Below, piece by piece: positions 13,488 through 26,393 of a stretch of 64,000 nucleotides of DNA. The stretch spans positions 3,835,168 through 3,899,167 of the forward strand of contig NC_049987.1 in the NCBI RefSeq assembly GCF_000003815.2. Reading direction: 5' to 3'. Each line of letters starts with the position of its first letter. Within the stretch, counting starts at the first letter, position 1. A program made the translations under genes and the position numbers. The notes under the pieces are model-generated. The model was not told the origin of the DNA and did no database searches. It worked only from the letters and a program-made list of their open reading frames with translations. This stretch comes from Branchiostoma floridae (taxonomy: Eukaryota; Chordata; Leptocardii; Amphioxiformes; Branchiostomatidae).

Positions 13488-16400
13488 CGATCAAACAAAT
13501 ATTAATAAAAATTATTATATTTTGGTTGTTTGCTATTAATCTTATTAGATTCCATCGTTGTTTGGTATTTGCAGGAAAACGCGGAAGAATATTCGAGCTT
13601 AAACTTATTAAAGGACCCATATGTTCTACTAGCTGCAGGTAAGAATACAAACAAGTTATGGCAATTTAAAGATTACATGAAAGTGTTAGATTTTTTAGTA
13701 TGTTCAGCTTACATTGATAGTATTAATTCACTTATCATACGCGTATACATTCGCCCCAATCATACGTAGTGTGTGTTAATTGAACCATTCTGCCATTACT
13801 AAGGAGCATCATATTTTAGACATCCTTACTTTACTAGGGTGCTCATATTTTGTGTCTAATTGGTTCATGCGGAGATTAAAAATATTTGCTTATTATTGGA
13901 AAACAGTTACGTAACGCTAGTTCACCTTTGTCCGCGGGTAACCTATATCCGTTGTATATAAAATAGGTTATTTGGGGATCGTTAAGTCGATGGTTGAAAC
14001 CCGCGTCGTTGACCTACATTTGATCACGTCGACCGATGATGATGTCGTTGACCTGAAATCTCTAAATACCCAGTTTTATAAAAAAACAACGAATCTACTA
14101 GTAGGTTACCCAACGGATTAAGGTGTACTAGCGTTACGTAGAAATGTAATGCAACCATGTGTCAATGTTACAGCGTTCATTTTCGTTGGAATCGCAACGG
14201 CTATGATGGTAGGGGGGATGGTACCCGTCTGGCTGATGATCTCTATGAACGCTTCAGCGTGGCAGCAAGGTAAATCTAAGGGCACAACCCGCCATGCGTG
14301 CAATTTGTCCGCACGTTTTCGGGGAGGCCGCCACGTATTTTTGAAAACGTTCAGACTATATAGGGCAGACGCGTCGCCCGTACTGGCACGCACGGGGGGC
14401 GAATCCGCAGCCCGATGGCACACAAAGTTTTGCCTGCACGTAAAGTTCTACGGCGTGTCTGCGTGCTCCAAAATCCGCCAGATTCCCTACGAGTTTGTAC
14501 ATACGGACGCGGTACTTATCACTTACGGATCCCAAAAGATTGCACACGTTTTGGTACGTAGACAGTATTTTCTCGTACGGCGGGCTGTGCCCTCAGCTTA
14601 ACAATTTCTTGTCACTGATCACCACTGTATCATAGATAGAGTATGATAATAATCATAGATAGTACGACAGCTAGCCTAACTTCTTTTGACCATAGCGGTT
14701 TTACATAAATGACATGACATAAATAATCATTCTCACGTCACACTTCCGGTCTGGATGTGTGACATAGGCTTGTAAGGGGAGGGAGTTCTTTTCTGGAGCT
14801 GCGCAGAAAGTGCCCGGTGCCTACTTTAGCCTGCTTCTTTTAGATATACATTTTTTTCCCTGGGCAAATTTCGATCACAAAGGTCTATGTTTCTGCAAGA
14901 GTGACTGAAGCATTAAATATTTTTTTTAAATCTTGCCAAAAATTGTGACCTTTGGCATGCTTTGACCTGTGAGTGACCTTCATTCTCATGACTGGGACAT
15001 GGACTGATCCATTAGGAGAGGGGGTGAATTTCTGACATCATGACAATCATCTGGCTGTAGCTCGTTAAAATGCCTAAGTTAAACTTGCGCTTCTTGAACC
15101 AAAACAAACCTAACAAATCCAGCTTTGCAGTGGGGGTAAAGATTGTTTGGCATGGCTTAACCATGTAGGGAATGGGCAATTCGATTTAGCAGCCCCTCTC
15201 CTGAATTTGGGTCATTTCAATTTGATAAGGATCAGAGGACTGATCGAAAGCTTGTTGCTGGTAAGCGCTTTATCATGTGTACGGATGTTAAGTTTAAAAT
15301 TGTAACATAATGTTGACTATTGTCACAGATGATAGTTTGAACTTACATTCACGTTTATCAATTATTTTCCATACAGGAGTGGCGATATTACCTCAATCGG
15401 TGGGCTACATCATTGGTTCTATTCTATCACCCGTGCTGGTGGGAAAAGCAGGGCGGTAAGTCTCTCATCTTTGTGTAACGCTTGTTCACCTTTATCCGTT
15501 GAGTATCCTATATCCCTTGTTTTAAAAAAAAACAGGGTATCTAACGATGTCAAGTCGGAGGACGATGGTTTCAAATTGCATCATTCAAAAATGTACTGAA
15601 GGTACTGCAATTTGAAACCACCATCCGTATAATTGATATCCCTAAATAACTTGCTCTTATAAACAACGGATATACCATCCTACGCGACTAAAAGTGAACT
15701 AGCGTTGTAGGTCATAGTCCAGCGGCATAGCTGAAAAATTGTGCAGATTTGTCTAAAAACACCAAATTAGTTACACATGAAGTTTGATGTGTTCTTGACA
15801 TAAATAAATATGGAGGCATATGTCGGGTTCTGCCCAGAATAGATTTTATGACACTTTTGGGTCATTTCTATACCGAAACTGTATATTTTGCGCTCCTGTG
15901 CCCAGGATTTTGATCCAAGTGACATGGAATTCGGTGTGAAGGTGCCTATGGTCATAGGACATATGGTCACAGGACTTCATTCACGTTTTTATTGCATACA
16001 TCAGCTAAAAATGGTTAATTTTAGGATTTTATAGACATTTTTAGAAAAAAAAATGTACATTGCTTATCAAACCAAATGACCTGAAATTTGGTGTCGGGAT
16101 GCCTTTACATATATAAATATCACTTTATTCATGCACAGTTTCAGTGAATGAGGGCCATTCTCATTTCAAAATACAATTTGCAAGAATTGTCTACATCACA
16201 CTTAACCCTATTCAGACCGGGCTTTTTTGGTCATCCCTGGACGGGGGGGGGGGGGGGGCTTTTGAGGCCCTCCACTTCTAAGTCCTCTAACTCTTAAACA
16301 ACGTGCCGTAGGGCCACCAAATTTTTAGGAAATGATATCGACATTATATCTAATAAGTATTTGACGTTTGACGTTACGTCGACGTAAGATGACGTAATTA

Positions 16401-17992
16401 TGACGTCATCAATTTGATTATGTTGACCGGACCCATGAAAAAAAGGTATTCTCAGAAAACTTCGTTATACTACAAAAATGTAACAACAAGTGCAGATAAC
16501 AGAATAATAATGTTTCTTACGACTTGTATTGCCAATAGCAACACCGATGACGTCATAATCACGTCATAAATGACGTCATGCACATCTAAGATACGAGTTA
16601 GGCTCAGCCATATAATATCCACTACCATGAATTTTTGAAGTCCTTTTTTTGCAACAAATAATCACAAAGGGCAATGGAAATAGACTAAATTCATTCATTT
16701 AGATGGTTTTTGATGAAAAAATACCAGGTAGTTACAAATTTTAAGGGATAATTAGCTTGTTATTCTTGATCTGGCCATACGGTCCGCCATCTTGGATTTC
16801 GGTCTGATGACGTCATCAAATTATCATAATTTATGCATATATGATTATGAAAGATATGCTAAATAATATAAGATTTTATTTATGTAACAAAATAGCAGTA
16901 ATATAGCAAATGAATGTGAAAAATACATTGTTAGAACCAAAAATAGTGATTTTTTGGCAAAACTGCCTGTCAACAAACAGTTGCCATGGCAACACGAAAA
17001 ATTGGAAAATTTTTAAAACTTCGTAAAATTGTTGCCAACAATAATTTAGGAAAACTCACCAAATTTGGTGGAGCCTCAAAAGCCCCCCCCCCCCCCCGGT
17101 CTGAATAGGGTTAAGAGTGGCGTCGAAATGCAAACTATATCGGATGTTTATATATATATACAATGTAGGACTTACCTTCAAGTAGTTGAAATTGAAGAAA
17201 CTGGACCCATGTCGTTTAAAATTGCAATTGCTTTTGACATTTTAACTACTAAAAGTCTCCTTCACACGATAGCAAGAAGCCGGAATGCCGTCAGAATGAA
17301 AAGTCTTTTTTACTCCTGCCAATTTCTGGCAATACGTAGTGTGTTCCAGAAATTCTCACTGCATTCCAGCTATTTGTGTCCGTTATTTTGGCTGGCCCGA
17401 AAGATTTTGACATGTTAAAAACTGTCGAGGTGCATTCGAAGTGGAGAATTATCGAATGGCATATAAAGTGGATTCTACGTGTATTCAAACTATTTCAACT
17501 GCAGTATGACCGCATTCTGCGGCATTCCAACATTATTCAAAACATTCCTATCTCATTTGATGGAGAACCGAAACGGCAAGCCACTTCGAATCCTGCCCGA
17601 ATGTGGCCAAAAGAATATCTGGAATCTAGTGAGAATTTCTAGAATACACTACGAATTCCCAGGAATAGAAAAGAATTTCCATTCCGACGGTATTTTGGCA
17701 CATTCCTTCTCGTGTGAAGGGGATATTAAGGTCCATTTGGAATTCCCACTTGGAGACGAATTTTGCAAATACTTCATTTCGGCTAGTTCTGCTTGATTCC
17801 TGCTGATTCGGTTTTAGTGTGAAGGCCCTATTATCAGGTGTTATATAAAGTGTTACTGAATATGATAAGTATACGTTTATCCTCAGTTGGCGTCTGATTC
17901 TTGTTGGAAGCTTAGGACTGGGAGTCTCTATGACAATTGCAAGTAAAAGTTACTTTTTAAGCAATTTGCCTATTACCTGCTTCGGGACTGAA

Positions 17993-18023
<31 letters not shown>

Positions 18024-21000
18024 GAGAGAGAGAGAAAGACAAAGAGAGACAAAGAGAGAGAAAGGTAAAGAAATAGAGAAAGGGAGAGAAAGTGAGAAGA
18101 GAAAGAGAGAGGGAGTGAGGGAGAGAAAGAAAGAGAGAGAGGAAAAGAGAGAGAAAGATAGAGAGAGAAAGAAAGAGAGAGAGAGAGAGGTCACCACTAA
18201 CAACTGCGAAAAATAACTTTAAGTAAGTCATATATGTATCGCTAGTATTACCCATAGGCCCTTATCAGACCGTACGGGGGTACATATCTGCTATGTCAAC
18301 ATTTTCATCGCAGAAAAAATTATGCATTACATATATACATCAAGAATATTTAGTTCAATAAATATATAAGATTCATCATCACTAGCAATGTCTTGCTTTG
18401 CAGATGCCCTTGTCCAGGAACATCCCAGAGTTGATCGCGCCCTACTTTGCTTTTGGAGTAGCCGGTGGTATGTAGTAATTCTGCACTATACTATTGTGGA
18501 GTAGCCGGTGGTATGTAGCAGTTCTGCACTATACTATTGTGGAGTAGCCGGTGGTATGTAGCAGTTCTGCACTATACTATTGTGGAGTAGCCGGTGGCAT
18601 GTAGTAATTCTGCACTACACTATTGTGGAGTAGCCGGTGGTATGTAGCAGTTCTGCACTATACTATTGTGGAGTAGCCGGTGGTATGTAGTAGGTCTGCA
18701 CTATACTATTGTGGAGTAGCCGGTGGTATGTAGTAATCCTGCACTATACTATTGTGGAGTAGCCGGTGGTATGTAGTAATTCTGCGCTATACTATTGTGG
18801 AGTAGCCGGTGGTATGTAGTAATTCTGCACTATATCTACTGTGGAGTAGCCGGTGGTATGTAGTAATTCTGCGCTATACTATTGTGGAGTAGCCGGTGGT
18901 ATGTAGTAATCCTGCACTATATCTATTGTGGAGTAGCCGGTGGTATGTAGTAATTCTGCACTATAGTATTGTGGAGTAGCCGGTGGTATGTAGTAGTTCT
19001 GCACTATACTATTGTGGAGTAGCCGGTGGTATGTAGTAATTCTGCACTATACTATTGTGGAGTAGCCGGTGGTATGTAGTAATTCTGCACTATACTATTG
19101 TGGAGTAGCCGGTGGTATGTAGTAATTCTGCACTATACTATTGTGGAGTAGCCGGTGGTATGTAGTAATTCTGCACTATACTATTGTGGAGTAGCCGGTG
19201 GTATGTAGTAATCCTGCACTATATCTATTGTGGAGTAGCCGGTGGTATGTAGTAATTCTGCACTATAGTATTGTGGAGTAGCCGGTGGTATGTAGTAGTT
19301 CTGCACTATACTATTGTGGAGTAGCCGGTGGTATGTAGTAATTCTGCACTATACTATTGTGGAGTAGCCGGTGGTATGTAGTAATTCTGCACTATACTAT
19401 TGTGGAGTAGCCGGTGGTATGTAGTAGCACTATACTATTATGGAGTAGCCGGTGTTATGTAGTAATTCTGCACTATACTATTGTGGAGTAGCCGGTGGTA
19501 TGTAGTAATTCTGCTCTATACTGTTGTGGAGTAGCCGGTGGTATGTAGTAATTCTGCACTATAGTATTGTGGAGTAGCCTGTGGCATGTAGTAATTCTGC
19601 ACTATATCTATTGTGGAGTAGCCGGTGGTATGTAGTAATTCTGCACTATACTATTGTGGAGTAGCCGGTGGTATGTAGTAATTCTGCACTATACTATTGT
19701 GGAGTAGCCGGTCATCATCATCATATCTTGCCGCTCCAAGTCCCAATCCAACAGCGGGCCACGTCGTTGGCCTCCCTCAGATCACTGTCTGAACAGCTGG
19801 GGCCGAACTCACAATGTTGCATCAGATGTTGCATTGTTTGTGGTTCGTCTCCACACGGGCAAGCTGAGCTTGTGGCTTTGCCCCATTTCAGCATGTTGTC
19901 ACCAGTTTTTCCCACCTTTGCTCTCGCCCTGTTTAGAGTTGCCCACTCCCTCCCCGGTAGGTCTGCTCCAGGGGGGAGTGCCTCACTGGGGGGTGGCAGT
20001 GCCTCGTTGTTATTTGTGTCACTCTCTTTCCACCTCTCAGACCTGAAGGTGTCTGGTGGTACTTCCCCCAGGCCTGGGACCGTCATGAAACTGCGGCGTG
20101 ATCTCAGCCTTCAGGGAACCTCCTGATGCCCGTGTAAGGGGTGCCTGGGATCGCGCAGTTGCTTGTCCCGCTCCACTCTTGTCTGGGCTTGCTTGGGGGA
20201 CAGATGCCGGAAAGCTTGTACAGAGCCGGTAGGGGAGTTGCTTTCAGGGTACCAGTGATGGTACGGCAGGCTCTGCAGCACAGTACTCGGCTGTCGAGGA
20301 GCACAACGCCAGCGCAGTCTGCTTCAGGGTGCTAGGGTCGGCACCCCAGGTCGAGTTGGCAAGGTTACCGAGGAGGCTGTTCCGGGTGGATACCTTCCTC
20401 CTGAGCTTAGCGATGTGCTCTTTGAAGGACAGGGTCCTGTCGAGGGTCACGCCTAGGTATACTGGGTAAGGTGTGTTCTCTAGTTCTTTCCCTTCCCATG
20501 TGATCTTGAGTTTCCTGGATGCAGCGTGGTTGTTCAGGTGGAAGGCGCAGACCTGGGTCTTGCCTGGGTTGGCGTTCAGGAACCATGACTTGTAGTATCC
20601 AGATAGTACCTGAAGTGCATCTGTGAGGCGTTTCTCGATGGTCTTGAAACTTCTTGCCTGGGTTGCTAGACAGAGGTCATCTGCATAGATGAACCTTCGA
20701 ATGTTGTTGAAAGTAGGCTGATCATTGGTATAAATATTGAAAAGCATTGGGGCTAAAACTGAGCCCTGTGGCAAACCATTCTTCTGTGCACGTGCTCTCC
20801 ATCGACTGCGCTTACCGTCCATCTCAACAAAGAAGTGGCGATTCGTCAGGAGTGACTCTATGATGCAGACGATCTGTGTACTCTTGATCATACGGGCCAC
20901 TTTAGTCAAGAGAGCACGGTGGTTCACCGTGTCATAGGCAGCTGTGAGATCGACGAATACAGCACCAGTTATCGTTCCGGTCTCAAAGCCGTCTTCGATG

Positions 21001-24000
21001 AACTGAGTGAGGTTCAGTACTTGTCCGCAGCACGACCGCCCTTCTCTGAATCCACACTGGTCGCGGCAGAGTTGCTCCTCGACAGTGGGCTTGATACGGG
21101 TCATTATGAGTCGTTCATACAACTTGAAGAGTATGCAGAGGAGTGATATTGGTCTGTAGCTTTTTGGCAAGGTTGGGTCTTTGTTAGGTTTTAGCAGAGC
21201 TATAACCTTTGCACGTCGCCACAGCTTGGGTAGTTGGGTACTGCTAGCACCTTTGTTGAACAACTGTAGTAGCCAGTCTAGGGCTTTGTCACCAAAATGT
21301 CTGATCATCTCGGCACTGATCCCATCAAGTCCAGATGCTTTGCCAGTTTTTAGATGCTTCAGACAGGCTAGCAACTCCTCACGGGAAAAGGGGAAGAAGA
21401 TTTCATCGCTCTCTTCAAGGGCGCGTCTCATTTCTTCTTTCATCCTTTTAACGTAGCCACGTTCCTTGTTGTGAGGTTTTCCGTTGTCTAGCAGTTGTTT
21501 TGCCACTCGGTTCGGAGTCACTGCTGTAGCACGTTGGTCTGGTTCTTGGTCAGCATTTAGTTTCTTGATGGTCTTCCAGGCCTTCTTGCTGTTGTGTGTC
21601 ATGTCCAGCCCACCAATAGTTTCTCGCCAGCGTTCCTTCCTCGCTTCACTGAGTGATGCTAGTAGGTTTTCTCCGAGTTCAATGGTTTCTTCCGCAAATG
21701 GGTCGGTGTCGTAGGCTTTAGTGTACCTGTCGTAGATTTCTTTGCTGGAATCAGTTAGGCCAGGGATATATTGTTTCCTACATCCACGAGGGATGGTTTT
21801 CTTGGCAACATCCCAGACTAATCTTTGAAAGGTTTCGTATCCTTCAGATGTTGGGTCAATGTCTTCAATCCCTTCTTCCAACTTTGAAGTGAAATCTTCC
21901 CACCTGGCTCTGTGGTAGTTGAGCCTCGGTAGTGGCTTTCTGTTGGTGATGGGTTTGACAACAGGAGTGAGGAGAACACTGATAGGGCTATGTTGAGACT
22001 TGGGTAAGGGATCTTGTACTGACTTCTGAAAGTCCTTGTGGAGTAGCCGGTGGTATGTAGTAATTCTGCACTAGACTATTGTGGAGTAGCCGGTGGTATG
22101 TAGTAATTCTGCACTAGACTATTGTGGAGTAGCCGGTGGTATGTAGTAATTCTGCACTAGACTATTGTGGAGTAGCCGGTGGTATGTAGTAATTCTGCAC
22201 TAGACTATTGTGGAGTAGCCGGTGGTATGTAGTAATTCTGCACTAGACTATTGTGGAGTAGCCGGTGGTATGTAGTAATTCTGCACTATAGTATTGTGGA
22301 CTAGCCGGTTGCATGTAGTAATTCTGCACTATAGTATTGTGGAGTAGCCGGTGGTATGTAGTAATTCTGCACTATAATATTGTGGAGTAGCCGGTGGTAT
22401 GTAGTAATTCTGCACTAGACTATTGTGGAGTAGCCGGTGGTATGTACATAGTCCTGCACATGTACGTTTCCAGAATATTATAAATCTCTTCCTGAATATT
22501 TCTAAACAGCCTCCTTTGTTGCCACAATATCAGTCCACAACGAATGCAGTGGAAAATGAAACACATGTCATTTGTGGATTTGATGCAGAAAAAAATAGAC
22601 TATTTGGTATAGTATCCGAAATCACACCAAGCTTCTCTTGCTAGTGAGATCATCGAATCAATCTGTTGTAGAATATATGGGACGTTTCATTTTTAACTGT
22701 GTTCAAAGAAGAAGTCAAACCCGCAATAGTAACATAAGTGTAGTTCCCTATTCTGTATCGTATGTACAATCAACCACTTAATATTTGTATGTTAGTATTT
22801 AGAATATCTACCTGCAGTTCAACACGTGCAATTAACCCCAATGGGCATAACTTTGCAATAAAACATCAATATATAATATCCTCGATCTTCTGTATTCAAA
22901 TCATCTTGAGATATCCGTTGATTCTGGTAGATTCTTTAAAAAACGTTAACTTTGTTCTGTCTCGTGTTTCTAACAGGGCTGGCAGAAACAGCTGTGCTAA
23001 CAGAGATAGGGGAGTTAGCGGACAGCAGGTGAGACATTATATTGTCGCCAAAATATTTCTATGCAGTACCGTTGAAGAGGTTCACCAGTCACGTATGAAT
23101 ACAGTTGATCCAAATTTTCTTCGAGCAATGACTGTTTATTAAAGGTAAAGTATGTACCTGCAAATTTTCGACGGATGACAGTCCATGTTGATCACGGAGA
23201 ATGACCTAGTCGTTAGGTAAATTCCGGCATGTAAGATGGCAACCTTGTGTATAGTAAATAACGTATATCAGAATATATGGGGCATGCAATCAAAAATGAT
23301 ATTTGTTTTCAATTAGCTTTGAAAAGAATGGACAAACCCTGTGGTCGATAGGGATTTTTTGGAATATAAAATATGCTTAATTTGTGATATCCAATTCTGA
23401 GTTTTATGATTGCCCTACGTATGTCTATGCTTTTTATTTTTAAAAAGTATTCTTATATGTAACGTATTCTCTGGGATTTGTTTGTTTGTTTTATTTATTT
23501 TACCAGGGGTAACATATCGCCTTTTCTAGGCGCTTTTCAATGTGCCCTGGGGGGTAACCCAAGACATTCATATACATACATATCAAATAAAATAAGAAGC
23601 AACATAACATGAGAAAATTAACTTTTGACGCATATACCCGCCTTTCAGACACGGCTCGAAATACGGGAGCGCCTTCGCTATCTCAGAAACCGCCATCGGC
23701 GTCGGCACGACTATTGGTAGGTTTTAGTTACTCCTAGGTATATGTTGTGGGACCGCGTGGCACGATCGGGAGCGCGTTGGTCTCAGGCCCGAGAGGTCCC
23801 GGGTTCAAATCCGCTTGCCGTGTCACCGATCTTGTGCCCTTGGGAAAGGCACTTTACACGACTTTCCTCACCTAACTCAGGTGTAAATGAGTACATAGCT
23901 TCGGCTAGTGGCAGTGACAGGCCTTTGTTGTGGTGACAGGCCATAGGGGCATGTTCGGGCATGACGCACCCGCCATGACACACGAGTCAGGGGTAGGAGG

Positions 24001-26354
24001 AACCCCTTACATCCTTGGTCGGAAGTCCTCCTAGGAGACGGAAACTCCAAATAACAAACCTGCATCTGCTGGGGCCGTCTTACACGTTGCAAACAATTGC
24101 CCCTGTAGGACTTAGTGCGCCAGTGGACGAGAGGGTGGTGGAGAAGGAAGTGCACACCCCTCCTTCACCTTAAAAAAAAAGGTGGTCCAACATGAAAAAA
24201 CAGTTTTGTACCGGTACCTGTATGTACCGGTACCCACCGCTCGTTACTCCCCAAACAGAGGTTGGTGGGTAAGATGTTTACCTTTACGTTCGATCTCAGA
24301 AGGGAAAAGGGGTGCATGTTAAAAGGTAACAATCGTACCCACCGACCTCTGCTTGGAAAAAAAGTTGTTTTTCTTAGTATTGTACTTTTTTTCATATACA
24401 TATTGACGTATGATTGACATTATTCGTACTAGTATTGCTTTCAAAACAACGGATAAAGGTTACCCCATGGATAAAAGTGAACTAGCGTTACAGCATGACG
24501 AGTTATGTTGTCCACAAACACACACACATACATACGTACACAGCCCGCTGCAGTATCGTAAGAAAATACCAGGTAAACCATTTTAGTTGACCTTCGTTTC
24601 CACATCCGCTACTCAACGTCCGAATATCATGAAGATCCACCCACATTTCCTCAAGTTCAGTTATCCACAGACAAACACACATAGATACACAGCCTACCGT
24701 GAGAAAAAAAAACGGCAGTTAAACCATTTCAAACTTGACCTTTGTTTTCATGGGGGCTACAGTTTTCCCAAATTTCAGGAACACCCACCCTTTTTTGATT
24801 CAGGCCGACATGTTTATAGCCCCCCTTTAACCTTTTTCGGCCCGGTGGGACAAGGTTTTGGCCCCCCCCCCCCCGTGATCTCGCCCCCCCCCCCTGGGGG
24901 CGAAAATCACTAGCGATCTCGCCCCCCGGGGCGAAATCACTAGCGATCTCGCCCTCCCCGGTTGGTGATCTCGCCCCCCTACCTCGCCCCCCTTTAGCGA
25001 TTTCGCCCCCCCCCCAAAAAAAATGGGTTTACATGACATTTTAGAAGTTGATTGGTATAAATCACAAAATGCAGTTTGAGAATGATATAAGTACACGAGT
25101 TTGATACATAACTCCATTCATAGTATCAATATTAACATAATTACATAGTAATAAGATAGTTGAACTTGTTTCAGACAAGGAGGGTTGAGTCCCTTGTATT
25201 CCCATTATTGCGTGTACCTGAGTTTTGACATAAGATGTATTTCATTGTATTCACCTGTCCTCAACCAACCTATATATCTCCAATATGAAGTCTCTACCAT
25301 GAAGTGACCACAAAAGAACTATGTAATGTCTTTATTAATTATGCAAATATTAGGTATTAATTAGAATAACGCACATTTTGGTATATGCACCTGGCCAAGG
25401 GATATCTTCACCTCCAACATGACTGTTTTTTCTAGTATTTAGGAACTGATGCATTTACCCGTGTTTCTTAAGACTGGTACTTAACCAGTGTTTGTGTAGC
25501 ATTTAGCAACAGCTATATCAACTTGCGCGTAGATAGTGTTTATAATGAGAAACTATTATTCACGTGTGTTTTTGTTAGTGCTTTGGAAATGTTTCCAGCA
25601 CAAGAAAGAAAACACTGTGACAAATTGAAAACATATAGCTGACGTATTCCGTACCATAGACGGTGTTGATTTATACGTTCGCAGTAGCACTGTTTTTATG
25701 CCACCTCAGCTGCAAAAATTGTCTTTTTACCTAGGTACCAGGTAGCACACCATATACGTTACTCCCCAGGTGCAGTATAGTACCAGGTAGCGCACCTGTA
25801 ATATGTAGTAACCAGCTGCTCTTGGGGGGGGGGGGTCGAAAACGCTAAAGGGGGGTGAAAACGCTAGTGATCTCGCCCCCCGCTGTCACACCGGGCTTTT
25901 TTGGACCGGGGGGGAGGCTTTTGAGGCCCTCCACTTCTAAGTCCTATAACTCTAGATCTATCACGACGTGCCGTAGGGCCACCAAATTTTCAAGACATAA
26001 TGTCAATATAATATCTGACCAGTCTTTGACGTTTGACGTTACGTCGACGTAAGATGGCGTAATTATGACGTCATCAATTTGATTATATTGACCGGACCCA
26101 TGAAAAAAGGGTATTCTCAGAAAAATTCAAGTTATGCCACGAAAATGTAACAACAAGTGCAGATAACAGAATAATAATGTTTATTATGACTTCCGTTGCC
26201 AATAGCAACATCAATGACGTCAAAATGACGTCATAAAATGACGTCATGCACATCAAGATATGAGTTGGGCTCCGGCATATTATATCCATCACCTTAAATT
26301 TTTATATTTCAGCCATACCATAGGTATGGTGAAATATATTGTATTCGTAATGTT

Positions 26355-26393
<39 letters not shown>

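Larger units (their letters stand above)
19713..22035 (-). mobile_element. 5'-truncated non-LTR retrotransposon (LINE) inserted in the 43-bp array
   Basis: The minus-strand element ends 3' in a TGA/ATG trinucleotide tail (19713-19724). It is flanked by the 16-base TTGTGGAGTAGCCGGT at 19697-19712 and 22036-22051. Because these copies lie in a tandem repeat they fit a target duplication but do not prove it. The 5' end begins near the end of the endonuclease domain (a SQHSP remnant of the SDHxP motif about 22010). Confidence 0.9.

Noticed and set aside
12937-13650. Cys/Val-rich and His/Thr-rich ORFs
   Set aside because: Translations of the GT tract in intron 7.
18455-19712. CRISPR-like array appearance
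   Set aside because: No unique spacers; a continuous 43-bp tandem repeat in a eukaryotic intron.
19668-20126. 152-codon plus ORF
   Set aside because: Antisense to the LINE C-terminal region.
23748-23822. tRNA gene
   Set aside because: A- and B-box-like head but no foldable cloverleaf end. It continues into a SINE body shared with other copies.
24827-25117. Gly/Arg-rich minus ORF
   Set aside because: Translation of G/C runs at the end of a mobile element.
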